From CADEED01 sp035701825 (lineage in GTDB: Bacteria; Pseudomonadota; Gammaproteobacteria; Steroidobacterales; Steroidobacteraceae): a stretch of 64,000 nucleotides of DNA. The DNA lies in the NCBI GenBank assembly GCA_035701825.1, contig DASSRK010000036.1, positions 26,578 to 90,577 of the forward strand, in the 5' to 3' direction. The first letter of the stretch is position 1. Every line of letters starts with the position of its first letter. The translations under genes and the position numbers were made by a program. Under the pieces are notes generated by a model. The model made no database searches. It had not been told where the DNA came from and saw only the letters and a program-made list of their open reading frames with translations. Below, piece by piece: positions 1 through 8,807 of the stretch.

Positions 1-326
1 CGTATCGCGTCGTGGCCCTGTGCGCCGGCGACATCGGCTTCGGCAGCGCCAAGACCTACGACATCGAGGTCTGGCTGCCGGGGCAGGGCAAGTACCGCGA
101 GATTTCCTCCTGCAGCAACTGCGAAGCTTTCCAGGCGCGCCGCATGCAGGCGCGCTGGCGCAACCCGGAGACCGGCAAGCCCGAGCCCGTGCACACGCTG
201 AACGGATCCGGCGTGGCCGTGGGTCGCGCGCTGGTGGCGGTGCTGGAGAATTACCAGAACGCCGACGGCTCGATCACGGTTCCCACCGCCTTGCGGCCGT
301 ACATGGGCGGCGCGGAGAAGCTCTAG
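1..326 (+). CDS. serS: Seryl-tRNA synthetase, C-terminal part (cut by window edge)
   Basis: This is the 3' end of a class II aminoacyl-tRNA synthetase that charges tRNA-Ser in the cytoplasm. The reading frame is open from the first bases and has no start inside the window. The visible 108 or so residues hold the family's C-terminal catalytic core: AGDIGFGSAKTYDIEVWLPG, then SSCSNCEAFQARRM, which carries motif-3-type arginines, and the closing LNGSGVAVGRALVAVLENYQ. These match the end of bacterial SerRS closely. The gene ends with TAG and converges on the GH9 gene across a strong inverted repeat. A tRNA-Ser gene lies about 3.5 kb downstream. Confidence 0.95.
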   Translation, partial: YRVVALCAGDIGFGSAKTYDIEVWLPGQGKYREISSCSNCEAFQARRMQARWRNPETGKPEPVHTLNGSGVAVGRALVAVLENYQNADGSITVPTALRPYMGGAEKL

Positions 327-331
327 GAAGC

Positions 332-370
332 GGGGCCACTCCCCATTCCCCGGGATAGGGGAGCGGCCCC
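332..370. terminator. Inverted repeat between convergent serS and GH9 genes
   Basis: Arms GGGGCCACTCCCC (332-344) and GGGGAGCGGCCCC (358-370) pair over 12 of 13 positions around a 13-nt loop. The repeat fills the gap between two convergent stop codons, where a bidirectional terminator is expected. The T-run is weak (GGTCTTTC on the plus side), so efficiency is uncertain. Confidence 0.6.
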
Positions 371-376
371 GGTCTT

Positions 377-3300
377 TCAGAAGTGGCCGGAGAGCGTCGT
401 GCTCGCGCCTCCTGCCGTGTACGTCACCGTGTAGAGATCGCCCGTGGTCGGGTGTGACGTGCCCGTGCCGCCCATCTGCATGGCAAACAACCTGCCCGTC
501 GCGGCCGGCAGCGTCTGTCCCGCCGCCAGCGTGAACGTGTAGGTGATGGCCGAGCTGGTGCTGCTGTTGGCCTGCGCGATCTGCCCGCCGACGGTGTTGT
601 ACATCCCCGAGTAGCTGATGCCGGTCGTGCGCTGCACCGTCACGGTGATGGTCAGTGCCGTGATGGTGGCCGTGTTGGACAGCCGCAGTTGCAACTCGTT
701 GTAGTACGGGCTCGCCGTTCCCACCGAGGGCGTCGCGGTGACGCTGCCGCCGCCACCGCCGTCCGTCACGGTCAGCGCCACGGTGGTGCTGTGCGAGATC
801 GAACCTGATGTCCCGGTGATGGTCACGGTCGCGGCACCCAGCGTGGCGCTGCCGGAGGCGGTGAATGTCGCCGTCACGCTGTTGCCGGTGGTCGCGGCCG
901 ACGGATTGAACGCCACCGTCACGCCGCTCGGCAGCCCGCTCGCGGTGAAGCCCACGGCTCCCGTGAAGCTGCTGCGATTGATGGCGATCGAGGTTGCCGC
1001 GCTCGCGCCGCGCGCCACGGACACCGGGCTGGCGCTGCCCAGCGCGAAGTCACCGGCGCCGGTCACGGTGAGCGACACCGTGGTGCCGTGCGACAGCGAC
1101 CCCGAGGTGCCGGTCAGCACCACCGAGGCCGTGCCCAGCGTGGCCGTGCTGCTGGCCGTGAACGTCGCCGTCACCGAGTTGCCCGTGGTGGCCGTGGACG
1201 GACTGAACGCCACGGACACGCCACTCGGCAACCCGCTGGCCGCGAAGGCCACCGCGCCGGTGAAGTTGGTGCGGGTGATCGCGATCGACGTCGACGCCGT
1301 GCCGCCGCGCGCCACCGACACGCTGGCCGGCGAGGCCGCCACCGCGTAGTCCTGGGTGGCCGACTGCGTGGTCGCCGACACCGCGCTGCTGGCGGCCGAG
1401 ACCTTGGCGGTGCCGTCGACGGCCCGCACCGTGTACGAGTAGTTAGTGCCGGCCGCCAGGCCGGAATCGGTGAACGTCAGCCCCGTCGGGCTGCCGACCT
1501 GGGTCGAGCCGCGGAACACCTGGTAGCCGGTCACGCCCGACACGTCGTCGGTCGAGGCGTTCCAGGCCAGCGACACGGTGCTGCTCGTGGTTCCCGTCAC
1601 GCGCAGGTTCTGCGGCACGGACGGCGGCTGCGTGTCCTGCTGTCCGCCGCCAGGCTCGCTGCCGAAGATGCGCACGCCGCTGTCGTAGACCGGGATGCGC
1701 TGCACCAGCACGGGCGTCGATCCCGGAGTGGTCGACACGCCGGTGTACGACCAGTCGTTGGTCGGATCCCAGGCACCCGAGCTCGCGATGCGGAACTGCA
1801 CCTCCTTGCGGTAGTTTGACTGTCCGCCGGGGTAGATCTTCACGCCCGTGCAGTTGATGGTCACGAAATATGTGCTGCCCGAGCTCAACGTCGGTCCGGT
1901 CGGCGCCAGGCACTGGTTGTAGTTGGCGGTGATGGAGATCTGGCTGGGCGTCACGCCGGATTCGAGCGTGAAGTAATAGCGGAACGAGAGCTTGTCGCCC
2001 ATGCGCGCCGGCCAGCCGGACTGGTTGTTCAGCAGCACCTTGAGCTCGGTGAAGTTGCTGCCGGACGCATTGACCGACGCCTCGGGGAAGATCTCGTTGC
2101 CGACCACGGCCTCGGGCTGCGGGAAATTGGCGAGCGGCGCGCCGCCGTATTCCTGCGCGAGGCGCGCCAGCGCGCCGGTGAAGGCCGCGTTGTAGTCGGT
2201 GGCGACCTCGTTCGAGGTGTAGTCGCTGCGATCGTCGGTGTAGGCGTCGTTGTTGGACTTGGGCCCGCCGACCAGTGCGCCATAGAGAATGTGGCGGCTG
2301 ATGGTGGGGAAGGTGATCTGGTCGGTCCACGAGCCGTGCGCGGTGCGATGGTGCGGATTGCGCGGCGGGTTGTTGCCGAACCCCACCACGAAGCTGGAGT
2401 TGCGCGGGTTGGCGCCGAGCGCGTAGTCGATCTGCCGCTTGGCGAAGTCGTGGTAGCGCGCTTTCAGCACGGTGTCCGAGATGGCGTCGGAATAGACCAA
2501 TGCCGCGAACGAGGTGTTGGCCGCATAGCGCAGCGAGCCCCACTGGTCGAGCACGGCCTGGCCGCCGGGGCTGTAGTTGACGCGCGTGCCGTCGGCGCCG
2601 AGCGCCGTGCCGCCCACGGTCCACCAGTTGAGCCAGCGCTGCGTGTCCTGGTGGTAGTTGGTGCCGCCGGTGAGCTTGGCCAGCAGCACGTAGCAGCCGT
2701 ACGACTTGTCGTCCCAGGCGATGGTCCACTTGTACGACTTGTTGGTGGTCTGGCTCTGGTTGGAGAGATTGGCGTAGTAGCTCTGCGCCTTGTCGAGGAA
2801 GGCCTGTTCGTTGGTGGCGCGGTACAGCCAGATGGCGCCCCAGACCAGCTCGTCGTTGTAGCCGCTCCACGACTGGTAATACCCGGCCGCGTCGGTGATG
2901 CAGTCCGAATACTTGCCGCGGTAGGTGTCAGCGAAGCTGTAGAGCTGCCGGGCGTGCGTCAGCAGCGTGTTGGCGTACGTCGGGTCGGTGGCGCGGAACG
3001 CCATCGAGGCCGCCGCCATGGCCGCGGCTGTCTCGCCGGCCAGGTCGGAGCCCGGGCAACTCGTGGTCACGCGGTACGCGGGCCGCGTCATCTGCATGAC
3101 TTCGGCCGGGCCCCACCAGGCATGGTCGGTGCCGCCGTTGCCCACCTGTCCATAGAGTTCGTTGGCCGTGGGATGCGCCTTGATGAAGTAGTCCGTGGCC
3201 CACTTCAATTGATCGAGCGCGGTGGCGAGCTGCCCGGTCTGCACGTAGGCGTCGCGGTATTCCACGATGCCCCAGGCGAGCATGGTGGCGGAGGCCGCCA

Positions 3301-3565
3301 TCGGCAGGCCGAACTTCACGTGATCGCCGGCGTCATACCAGCCGCCGGTGAGATCGCGGCCGACGTCCGCGCCGTCCTGCATGCCGGAATCGCCGCGCCA
3401 GTTGACGCGGTTGGTGCCGGGCAGATCGCCCGAACGTTGCGCCTCGTAGAAGAACAGCGATTTCTGCAGGGCTTCGCCGTAGTTGAAGGTCTGGGCGAAC
3501 AAAGCGGGCGCGCACAGCGCCACACACGCCGCGAACACGCGGGCGTACCAGTTGCGAAATTTCAT
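377..3565 (-). CDS. Secreted multidomain GH9 endoglucanase (cellulase)
   Basis: This is a predicted secreted endo-beta-1,4-glucanase of 1062 residues. I chose the ATG at 3565 because AGGGGGA lies just upstream and a signal peptide follows (MKFRNWYARVFAACVALCAP, cleaved near LFAQ). Residues about 25-475 are a GH9 catalytic domain. The WYDAGDHVKFGLP motif gives base candidates D78 and D81, and SNEVATDYNAA gives the acid E453. A CBM3-type module follows (about 487-635), then fibronectin type III (about 642-737). Next are two near-identical beta-sandwich repeats of about 98 residues (about 740-935), a glycine linker, and a C-terminal module of about 120 residues that I cannot assign. GH9 followed by CBM3 is the layout of processive endoglucanases. 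The gene stands alone between serS and tRNA-Ser. Confidence 0.93.
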   Translation of the reverse strand: MKFRNWYARVFAACVALCAPALFAQTFNYGEALQKSLFFYEAQRSGDLPGTNRVNWRGDSGMQDGADVGRDLTGGWYDAGDHVKFGLPMAASATMLAWGIVEYRDAYVQTGQLATALDQLKWATDYFIKAHPTANELYGQVGNGGTDHAWWGPAEVMQMTRPAYRVTTSCPGSDLAGETAAAMAAASMAFRATDPTYANTLLTHARQLYSFADTYRGKYSDCITDAAGYYQSWSGYNDELVWGAIWLYRATNEQAFLDKAQSYYANLSNQSQTTNKSYKWTIAWDDKSYGCYVLLAKLTGGTNYHQDTQRWLNWWTVGGTALGADGTRVNYSPGGQAVLDQWGSLRYAANTSFAALVYSDAISDTVLKARYHDFAKRQIDYALGANPRNSSFVVGFGNNPPRNPHHRTAHGSWTDQITFPTISRHILYGALVGGPKSNNDAYTDDRSDYTSNEVATDYNAAFTGALARLAQEYGGAPLANFPQPEAVVGNEIFPEASVNASGSNFTELKVLLNNQSGWPARMGDKLSFRYYFTLESGVTPSQISITANYNQCLAPTGPTLSSGSTYFVTINCTGVKIYPGGQSNYRKEVQFRIASSGAWDPTNDWSYTGVSTTPGSTPVLVQRIPVYDSGVRIFGSEPGGGQQDTQPPSVPQNLRVTGTTSSTVSLAWNASTDDVSGVTGYQVFRGSTQVGSPTGLTFTDSGLAAGTNYSYTVRAVDGTAKVSAASSAVSATTQSATQDYAVAASPASVSVARGGTASTSIAITRTNFTGAVAFAASGLPSGVSVAFSPSTATTGNSVTATFTASSTATLGTASVVLTGTSGSLSHGTTVSLTVTGAGDFALGSASPVSVARGASAATSIAINRSSFTGAVGFTASGLPSGVTVAFNPSAATTGNSVTATFTASGSATLGAATVTITGTSGSISHSTTVALTVTDGGGGGSVTATPSVGTASPYYNELQLRLSNTATITALTITVTVQRTTGISYSGMYNTVGGQIAQANSSTSSAITYTFTLAAGQTLPAATGRLFAMQMGGTGTSHPTTGDLYTVTYTAGGASTTLSGHF

Positions 3566-3887
3566 CGGATCCCCCTGGATCAGCAAGCGACCTGTGACGG
3601 CCCAGCTTCATTCCGCGCGCGGCGTCCGGCAATTGCGGAAAGCCGCAGCCGCGCGGATGTCGCGGCCGCGCGCCGCGGGACATCAGGACATGCTTGTCAT
3701 GCCCGCGTGAGTAGCTAGGCCGCGAGCGCGCGGCGAAGGCGTCGCGCGACGGCACGCGCGGCGAAAAGGCCGGTAACCGGGCGCCGCGCGGGCCGGCGAG
3801 CGCCGGAACCCGGGCCCCGGCCGCGCCGCTGGACCCGGGGCGGGGTTTCCAGTAGCGTGCGCGCGCTCGTACGCCGACGGGCGCCCT
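3566..3887. other. Noncoding stretch upstream of GH9 gene and tRNA-Ser
   Basis: These 322 bases separate the GH9 start from tRNA-Ser. The stretch is very G+C rich with many CGCG runs, and I see no credible ORF. It should hold the GH9 promoter on the minus strand and the tRNA-Ser promoter on the plus strand. I cannot point to clear -35/-10 boxes for either. Confidence 0.5.
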
Positions 3888-3977
3888 GGAGGGGTGGCAG
3901 AGCGGTTGAATGCACCGGTCTTGAAAACCGGCAGCCCCTCACGGGGCTCGTGGGTTCGAATCCCACCCCCTCCGCCA
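3888..3977 (+). tRNA. tRNA-Ser (anticodon UGA)
   Basis: A 90-nt cloverleaf. The acceptor arm GGAGGGG pairs with CCCCTCC, the discriminator is G, and CCA is encoded. The anticodon loop sits in CGGTCTTGAAAACCG and reads TGA (decodes UCA/UCG). The long variable arm (GCAGCCCCTCACGGGGCTC) is diagnostic for a class II tRNA, and the T-arm GTGGGTTCGAATCCCAC is intact. panD starts only 28 nt after the CCA, so the two may share a transcript. Confidence 0.97.
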
Positions 3978-4005
3978 CCGACGGCAATTTCACCGAGGTA
4001 TGACG

Positions 4006-4443
4006 ATGCGAAGACGGATGATGCGCGCGAAGCTGCACGGCATAAGGGTCACGGGAGCCGATCTCGATTACGAGGGCTCCATCGCGCTCGACCCGGAACA
4101 CTGCCGCGAGCTCGACCTCGTGCCGTTCGAGTTCGTGGACATCTGGAACAAGAACACCGGCGCCCGCATCAGCACGTACGTGATCCTGGGCGCTCCCGGC
4201 TCACGCTGCTGCGTGCTGAACGGCGCCGCGGCACGTACCTGCCAGGTGGGTGATGAGCTCATCATCGCCGCCAGCGTCGAACTCGAGGAAAAGGAGATCC
4301 CGGCCTTGCGGCCCAAGGTGTTGATATTCGATGCGGACAACCGGGTGGTCGAAACGCTGGTCGATCGGATCGTGCGTGACAGCGACGGTACGACGACCAC
4401 CCTCCGCGAGAGTTCGCTGCGGCCGCCTGCGCGGGGCGCATAG
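4006..4443 (+). CDS. panD: Aspartate 1-decarboxylase proenzyme
   Basis: PanD converts L-aspartate to beta-alanine for pantothenate and CoA synthesis. The precursor self-cleaves at a Gly-Ser bond to form a pyruvoyl group. The motif ADLDYEGS puts the cleavage at G24-S25 when translation starts at 4006. That start also has GAGG at a normal distance, whereas the ATG at 4000 is only 1 nt from it. Downstream, DIWNKNTGARISTYVI and SRCCVLNGAAARTCQVGDELIIA match the double-psi beta-barrel core. At 145 residues it is slightly longer than usual, with a nonconserved C-terminal tail. It lies directly after tRNA-Ser. Confidence 0.93.
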   Translation: MRRRMMRAKLHGIRVTGADLDYEGSIALDPEHCRELDLVPFEFVDIWNKNTGARISTYVILGAPGSRCCVLNGAAARTCQVGDELIIAASVELEEKEIPALRPKVLIFDADNRVVETLVDRIVRDSDGTTTTLRESSLRPPARGA

Positions 4444-4534
4444 CCGGCTCCGGGGAACTCGTAGCCGCCACGCTGACAGCGATCCGGGCGGCTGGCGGAC
4501 GGAAGCGGGCCAGCCGATCAGCCACGCTGCGGGC

Positions 4535-4645
4535 ATGAAAGCCATCCTGCAGGCCACGCTGGCGGCCATTCTTTCCGGAATCCTCGTGGGCGCACTTCTG
4601 AAGAAGAAGGTCGCGCAAGCCGGAGGTGCTGCCTCTCCGCCCTGA
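4535..4645 (+). CDS. Possible 36-residue single-span membrane peptide
   Basis: This short ORF lies between panD and a histidine kinase. It begins MKAILQATLAAILSGILVGA, a hydrophobic helix of about 20 residues, followed by LLKKK and a polar Ala/Gly/Pro tail. The topology fits a small inner-membrane protein with a cytoplasmic lysine cluster. No strong ribosome-binding site is visible upstream and I recognise no family. The helix composition and the 190-nt gap it fills are the only support. Confidence 0.35.
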   Translation: MKAILQATLAAILSGILVGALLKKKVAQAGGAASPP

Positions 4646-4717
4646 GCGCGCAAATACGACAGGAGTGGGATTTCTCCGACAGGGAATGAGCGGGCAACCA
4701 CGTACAGTCCGCCGCAC

Positions 4718-7042
4718 ATGAATTCGAGCGCTATCCAGTCACAGCCCCGCCCGGCGGTGCGCGGTGTCGACGACCTCAGCTTCCGGATTTTCGTCGATAC
4801 GGTGCGCGACTACGCGATGTTCATGCTCGATCCATCGGGCCGCGTCGTCAGCTGGAACTCCGGCGCCGAGGCCATCAAGGGCTACAAGGCCGACGAGATC
4901 ATCGGCAGGCACTTTTCCGCGTTCTATCCACCGGAATCCATCGACAGTGGCCTGCCCACCATCGAGCTGGTGGAGGCGGAGCGCGAAGGGCGCTTCGAGG
5001 ACGAGGGATGGCGCGTGCGCAAGGACGGCTCGCGCTTCTGGGCCAACGTCGTGATCACCGCGCTGCGCGACCAGGGCGGCCAGCTCACGGGCTATGCCAA
5101 GGTCACGCGCGACCTGACCGAACGACGGCGCCACGAAGAAAGCCTGCGCTTCAACGAAATGCGCTTTCGCACGCTGGTCGAAGGCGTGCGCGAATACGCC
5201 ATTTTCATGCTCGACCTGGATGGAGCGGTGGCGACCTGGAATGCCGGCGCCCAGCAGATCTACGGCCATGTGTTCCATGAAGTCATCGGCAGTCACTGCT
5301 CGCGCTTCCTGGTGCCGGATGGCACCGAGCGGGAAATGGCCGCGCGCGAGCTGGAAACCGCGGCGCGCATCGGTCGCTTCCAGAAGGAGGCCTGGCGACG
5401 GCGCAGCAACGGCGAGTCCTTCTACGCCAACGTGGTCATCACCGCGATCCGCGATGACAAGGGCGTGCTGCAGGGCTTCTCAGCCATCACCCGTGACCTG
5501 ACGGAGCGGCTGCGCCACGAAGCCGAATTCCGTGCCAGCGAGGAACGCTTCCGGCTGCTGGTGGAGAGCGTGGTCGACTACGCCATCGTGACTCTCGACG
5601 AGGAGGGGCTCATCACCAGCTGGAACAGCGGCGCGGAGCGCATCACCGGCTATCGCCAGGCCGAGATCACCGGCCGGCATTTCTCGCGGCTGTATCCGCC
5701 GGAAGACGTGCGCGCCAACAAGCCCTGGCAGCAGCTCAACCAGGCGCGCGAGCGCGGTCGCATCAGCGAGGAGTCGTGGCGCATCCGGCGCGACGGCACG
5801 CAGTTCTGGAGCCACAACGTCATCGCGGCGCTGCCCGAGTCGGCGCACAAGCGCCGTTCCTACTACCTGGTCACCCAGGACCTGTCACAGCGCCGTCACG
5901 CCGAGAATCTCGCGGATACGGCGCAGCGCATGCACGAGTTCATCGCCATGCTGGCGCACGAGTTGCGCAACCCGCTGGCGCCGATCCGCAACGCCGTGGC
6001 GCTCATGGCGAGGCGTGGCCTGGCCGACCCGCTGGTCGAGTCGATGCGCCAGACCATCGATCGGCAGAGCCTGAACCTCACGCGCGTGGTCGACGAGCTG
6101 CTGGACGTCAATCGCGTCGCGCGCGGCCAGCTCACGATCGATCGCCAGGCTGTCGACCTGCGCGACGTGCTGGCGCGCGCGGTGGAAACCAGTCGTCCAC
6201 TGATCGATGCGCGCTCGCACCACCTGCACATCCAGATCCTCGACCAGCCGATCGAGTGCCACGGCGATCCGATGCGACTCGCGCAGGCCGTCGTCAACAT
6301 CCTGAACAACGCCGCCAAGTACACGCAGGACGGGGGCGACATCTGGTTGTCCGCCACGCGCATCGGTTCCGATGTCGAGCTGCGCGTGCGCGACAACGGC
6401 CGCGGCATCGAGCGCGGCGCCATCGATCGTGTCTTCGATCTTTTCATGCAGATCGATCCGGCCTCGGGCAGCGCGCTCGGCGGGCTCGGGGTCGGCCTTG
6501 CGCTGGTGCGGCGGATCGTCGAGCTGCACGGTGGCAGCGTGCACGCGCAGAGCGAGGGACTGGGCAAGGGCAGCGAATTCATCGTGCGCCTGCCGTGCCA
6601 GCCACTGGGCGCGTCGCGCGGACCCAGGTCGCATGCCGGCCACGTCGCGCACGAGTTCGTGCCGTTGCGCATCCTGACGGTCGACGACAATGTCGACGCC
6701 GCCGATAGCCTTGCTTCGTTGTTGAAGGTGCAGGGTCACGAAACGCGCGTGGCCTACGACGGCCCCTCGGGCATCGCCATCGCGCAGGAATTCAAGCCCG
6801 ACGTCGTCCTGCTCGACATCGGCATGCCGTCGATGAATGGCTACGAAGTGGCGCGCGCGCTGCGCAACATGTCATCGCGGTTCGTGATCATCGCGGTCAC
6901 GGGCTGGGGTCATGACGCGGCCAAGCGCCAGGCGCGCGAGGCCGGCTTCGATCACCACCTGGTCAAACCCGTCAGCGAGTCGACGCTGGCCGAGCTGCTG
7001 GCCACCGTGGCACGTGAGCGCGTGCGGCCCGGCGCGGGTTGA
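4718..7042 (+). CDS. Cytoplasmic hybrid histidine kinase (PAS x3, HisKA, HATPase, receiver)
   Basis: A 774-residue hybrid sensor kinase with no membrane segment. Three PAS domains of about 120 residues each (about 21-140, 148-268 and 275-395) share repeated signatures such as WNSGAE, IGRHFS and FWANVVITA. They look like products of internal duplication. HisKA follows with H414 in AHELRNPLAP, then an HATPase domain (N-box NILNNAAKYT, then DNGRGIE and GLGVGLAL). A C-terminal receiver has D700 in LLDIGMP and a conserved lysine in HLVKPV. With no output domain, it must pass phosphate to a separate phosphotransfer protein or regulator. The sensed signal is presumably a small cytosolic ligand or redox state. 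The core resembles the other three hybrid kinases in this window. Confidence 0.93.
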   Translation: MNSSAIQSQPRPAVRGVDDLSFRIFVDTVRDYAMFMLDPSGRVVSWNSGAEAIKGYKADEIIGRHFSAFYPPESIDSGLPTIELVEAEREGRFEDEGWRVRKDGSRFWANVVITALRDQGGQLTGYAKVTRDLTERRRHEESLRFNEMRFRTLVEGVREYAIFMLDLDGAVATWNAGAQQIYGHVFHEVIGSHCSRFLVPDGTEREMAARELETAARIGRFQKEAWRRRSNGESFYANVVITAIRDDKGVLQGFSAITRDLTERLRHEAEFRASEERFRLLVESVVDYAIVTLDEEGLITSWNSGAERITGYRQAEITGRHFSRLYPPEDVRANKPWQQLNQARERGRISEESWRIRRDGTQFWSHNVIAALPESAHKRRSYYLVTQDLSQRRHAENLADTAQRMHEFIAMLAHELRNPLAPIRNAVALMARRGLADPLVESMRQTIDRQSLNLTRVVDELLDVNRVARGQLTIDRQAVDLRDVLARAVETSRPLIDARSHHLHIQILDQPIECHGDPMRLAQAVVNILNNAAKYTQDGGDIWLSATRIGSDVELRVRDNGRGIERGAIDRVFDLFMQIDPASGSALGGLGVGLALVRRIVELHGGSVHAQSEGLGKGSEFIVRLPCQPLGASRGPRSHAGHVAHEFVPLRILTVDDNVDAADSLASLLKVQGHETRVAYDGPSGIAIAQEFKPDVVLLDIGMPSMNGYEVARALRNMSSRFVIIAVTGWGHDAAKRQAREAGFDHHLVKPVSESTLAELLATVARERVRPGAG

Positions 7043-7293
7043 GCGCCAGTCACTTAAGCTACGACTGGGACACGTTGATGACCCGCGGCGGAGACCACTA
7101 CGAGCCGGGCGCATTCGACGTGCGCGACGGCGCGCTCAGGCGAACTCCGCTGGCGGACTGCATCGCGCAGCTCGCGGGCCCGGCCCGGCCGCGGCACGCG
7201 GCACGCGGAGAGCCCGACCGCCGCCGGCTGGTGGCACGAGCCGGCTCGACTCATCCATGGGACCGCGATGCCGGTAGGGCACAATGCGTAGCA

Positions 7294-8133
7294 ATGAGAT
7301 CTGTCTGTCGGCTACTCGCCTTGCTGTCATCCGGGTTGGCATCCGTGGCGCAGGCACAGACCGCGAACGCGCGCAACGAGGACGAGGCCGTGGGCCGCTC
7401 CATCAGTTACGTGTTCGCGACCGATCTGGGTAGCGGGATCTACGATCTCGACGGCCGCACGCTGCAGATCTACCAGTTCTGGTATCGAAAGAACCTGCGC
7501 GAGGCAACGCCGGAAAAATTCGGCGTGCGCTTCGAGCTGCCGGTGACCTTCGGCTTCTTCGACTTCAAGCCGATCGACGTGCTGTCGCACGGCATTCCCA
7601 CGCGCGTCGACAGCTTCAGCGTGGTGCCGGGCCTCGCGCTCGACTACATCGTCGGTGACGACTGGCACGTGATGCCCTATGCGCGCGCCGGCTTCAGCGT
7701 GGCCTCGAGCAGCGTCGATGGATGGTTGTTCGGCGCCGGGCTGCGCGTCGAACGGACCACCGACTTCCATGGGTGGGACTCCTTCGTGCGCACCGACCTC
7801 GCGTTCGCCGGGGCAAACTACCGCGCCGACATTCCCAACGACAGCTTCGCGCGCCTCCGCCAGGGCTTCGACCTGCGGCGCGGCCTCGGCTGGAAGATCC
7901 GCGAGCGCGAGGTCGAGCTCGGGATCTACGGCATCTTCGACGTGGTGCTCGACTCGCCGGCGGAGCCGCTCAGCCAGGACGACGGCAGCGTGATCCAGGC
8001 GGAGTTCGGCTTCACCTTCTCCACGCGGCCGCGCTTCAGGATCTGGCGCTGGGACGCGCCGCGCCTCGGCTTTGGCTATCGCCTCGCCGGAGAGCTCACC
8101 ACCTGGCGCTTCGTGATCGGCCAGCCGTTCTGA
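7294..8133 (+). CDS. Predicted outer-membrane beta-barrel protein, unknown function
   Basis: A 279-residue exported protein. It starts with a signal peptide (MRSVCRLLALLSSGLASVAQAQ) and continues in alternating hydrophobic/polar strands rich in aromatic residues, such as RTLQIYQFWYRKNLR, PYARAGFSVASSS and EAEFGFTF-like segments. It ends in VIGQPF, a terminal phenylalanine typical of Omp85-dependent barrels. I recognise no named family. The frame is open further upstream, but only the ATG at 7294 gives a signal peptide. The 250 bases between the preceding kinase and this start hold nothing I can name. It converges on the GST gene with a 6-nt gap. Confidence 0.75.
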   Translation: MRSVCRLLALLSSGLASVAQAQTANARNEDEAVGRSISYVFATDLGSGIYDLDGRTLQIYQFWYRKNLREATPEKFGVRFELPVTFGFFDFKPIDVLSHGIPTRVDSFSVVPGLALDYIVGDDWHVMPYARAGFSVASSSVDGWLFGAGLRVERTTDFHGWDSFVRTDLAFAGANYRADIPNDSFARLRQGFDLRRGLGWKIREREVELGIYGIFDVVLDSPAEPLSQDDGSVIQAEFGFTFSTRPRFRIWRWDAPRLGFGYRLAGELTTWRFVIGQPF

Positions 8134-8139
8134 GCCTCG

Positions 8140-8796
8140 CTAGGCCGCCGGCGCGTACTTCGCGAACGGCGCGAGCTGCGCCGCCAGCGCGCGCTGGAAC
8201 GCGGGCCGCGCCTCGCAGCGCGACTGGTAGGCAGCGAGCACCGCATCGTCCTTCACCAGCGTGGTATTGCGCAGGTTGCGCAATACCGTGGTCAGGATGA
8301 GGTCCGCCGCGGTGAACTGGTGTTCGAGGTAGTCGCGCCCCTCGAGCGTGCTCGCCACTTCGGCAAGGCGTTCCCTGGCGAATTTTTCGGCGGCCGGGCG
8401 ACGCACCTTGGCCCATTCCTCGTTGGCATGGAACCCGTCGATGCTCGTCAGTTCCTGCAGCGCAGGCTCCAGGGAGTTGAGGGCGGCGAACATCCAGGTG
8501 ATGGTGCGCGCGCGCCTCGCGGCATCCAGCGGGAGCAGTACGGGGCTGCGTTGCGCGATGTGCAGGACGATGGCGCCGCTTTCGAACAGCGTGAGCCCGT
8601 CTTCCTCGTACACCGGCACCTGGCCGAAGGGCTGCAGCGCCCGGTGCGCGGCGGTCTTGTGCTCGCCCGGTGCCAACAGCTTCTCCTCGTAGGGCAGGCC
8701 GGCTTCTTCCAGTGCCCAGCGCACGCGCAGGTCCTTGACGAGTCCCTGCGCGAATGGCGGTACCCAGGCGAATGCGGTCAGTCGGATCTTCGGCAT
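8140..8796 (-). CDS. Glutathione S-transferase family protein
   Basis: A 218-residue cytosolic protein with the two-domain GST layout. The N-terminal thioredoxin-like half runs to about residue 80 (LRVRWALEEAGLPYEEKLL, FGQVPVYEEDGLTLFESGAI), where the Pro before VPVYE and the E-S pair are the glutathione-binding signature. An all-alpha domain follows, with QFTAADLILTTVLRNL as its N-capping box. It is the last gene of an arsR-SRPBCC-GST unit. Its Shine-Dalgarno (GAGGAGA) overlaps the stop of the preceding gene, 11 nt away. The substrate is unknown, and a detoxification role is inferred from family and operon. Confidence 0.9.
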   Translation of the reverse strand: MPKIRLTAFAWVPPFAQGLVKDLRVRWALEEAGLPYEEKLLAPGEHKTAAHRALQPFGQVPVYEEDGLTLFESGAIVLHIAQRSPVLLPLDAARRARTITWMFAALNSLEPALQELTSIDGFHANEEWAKVRRPAAEKFARERLAEVASTLEGRDYLEHQFTAADLILTTVLRNLRNTTLVKDDAVLAAYQSRCEARPAFQRALAAQLAPFAKYAPAA

Positions 8797-8807
8797 GTGG
8801 TGTCTCC

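Noticed and set aside
738..1349. Plus-strand ORF of 203 codons with repeated-looking sequence inside the GH9 gene
   Set aside because: The repetition is the complement of the duplicated beta-sandwich modules on the minus strand.
750..1350. Long direct DNA repeat considered as a mobile or CRISPR-like array
   Set aside because: The two copies are in-frame protein modules of one gene, with no spacer structure or transposase.
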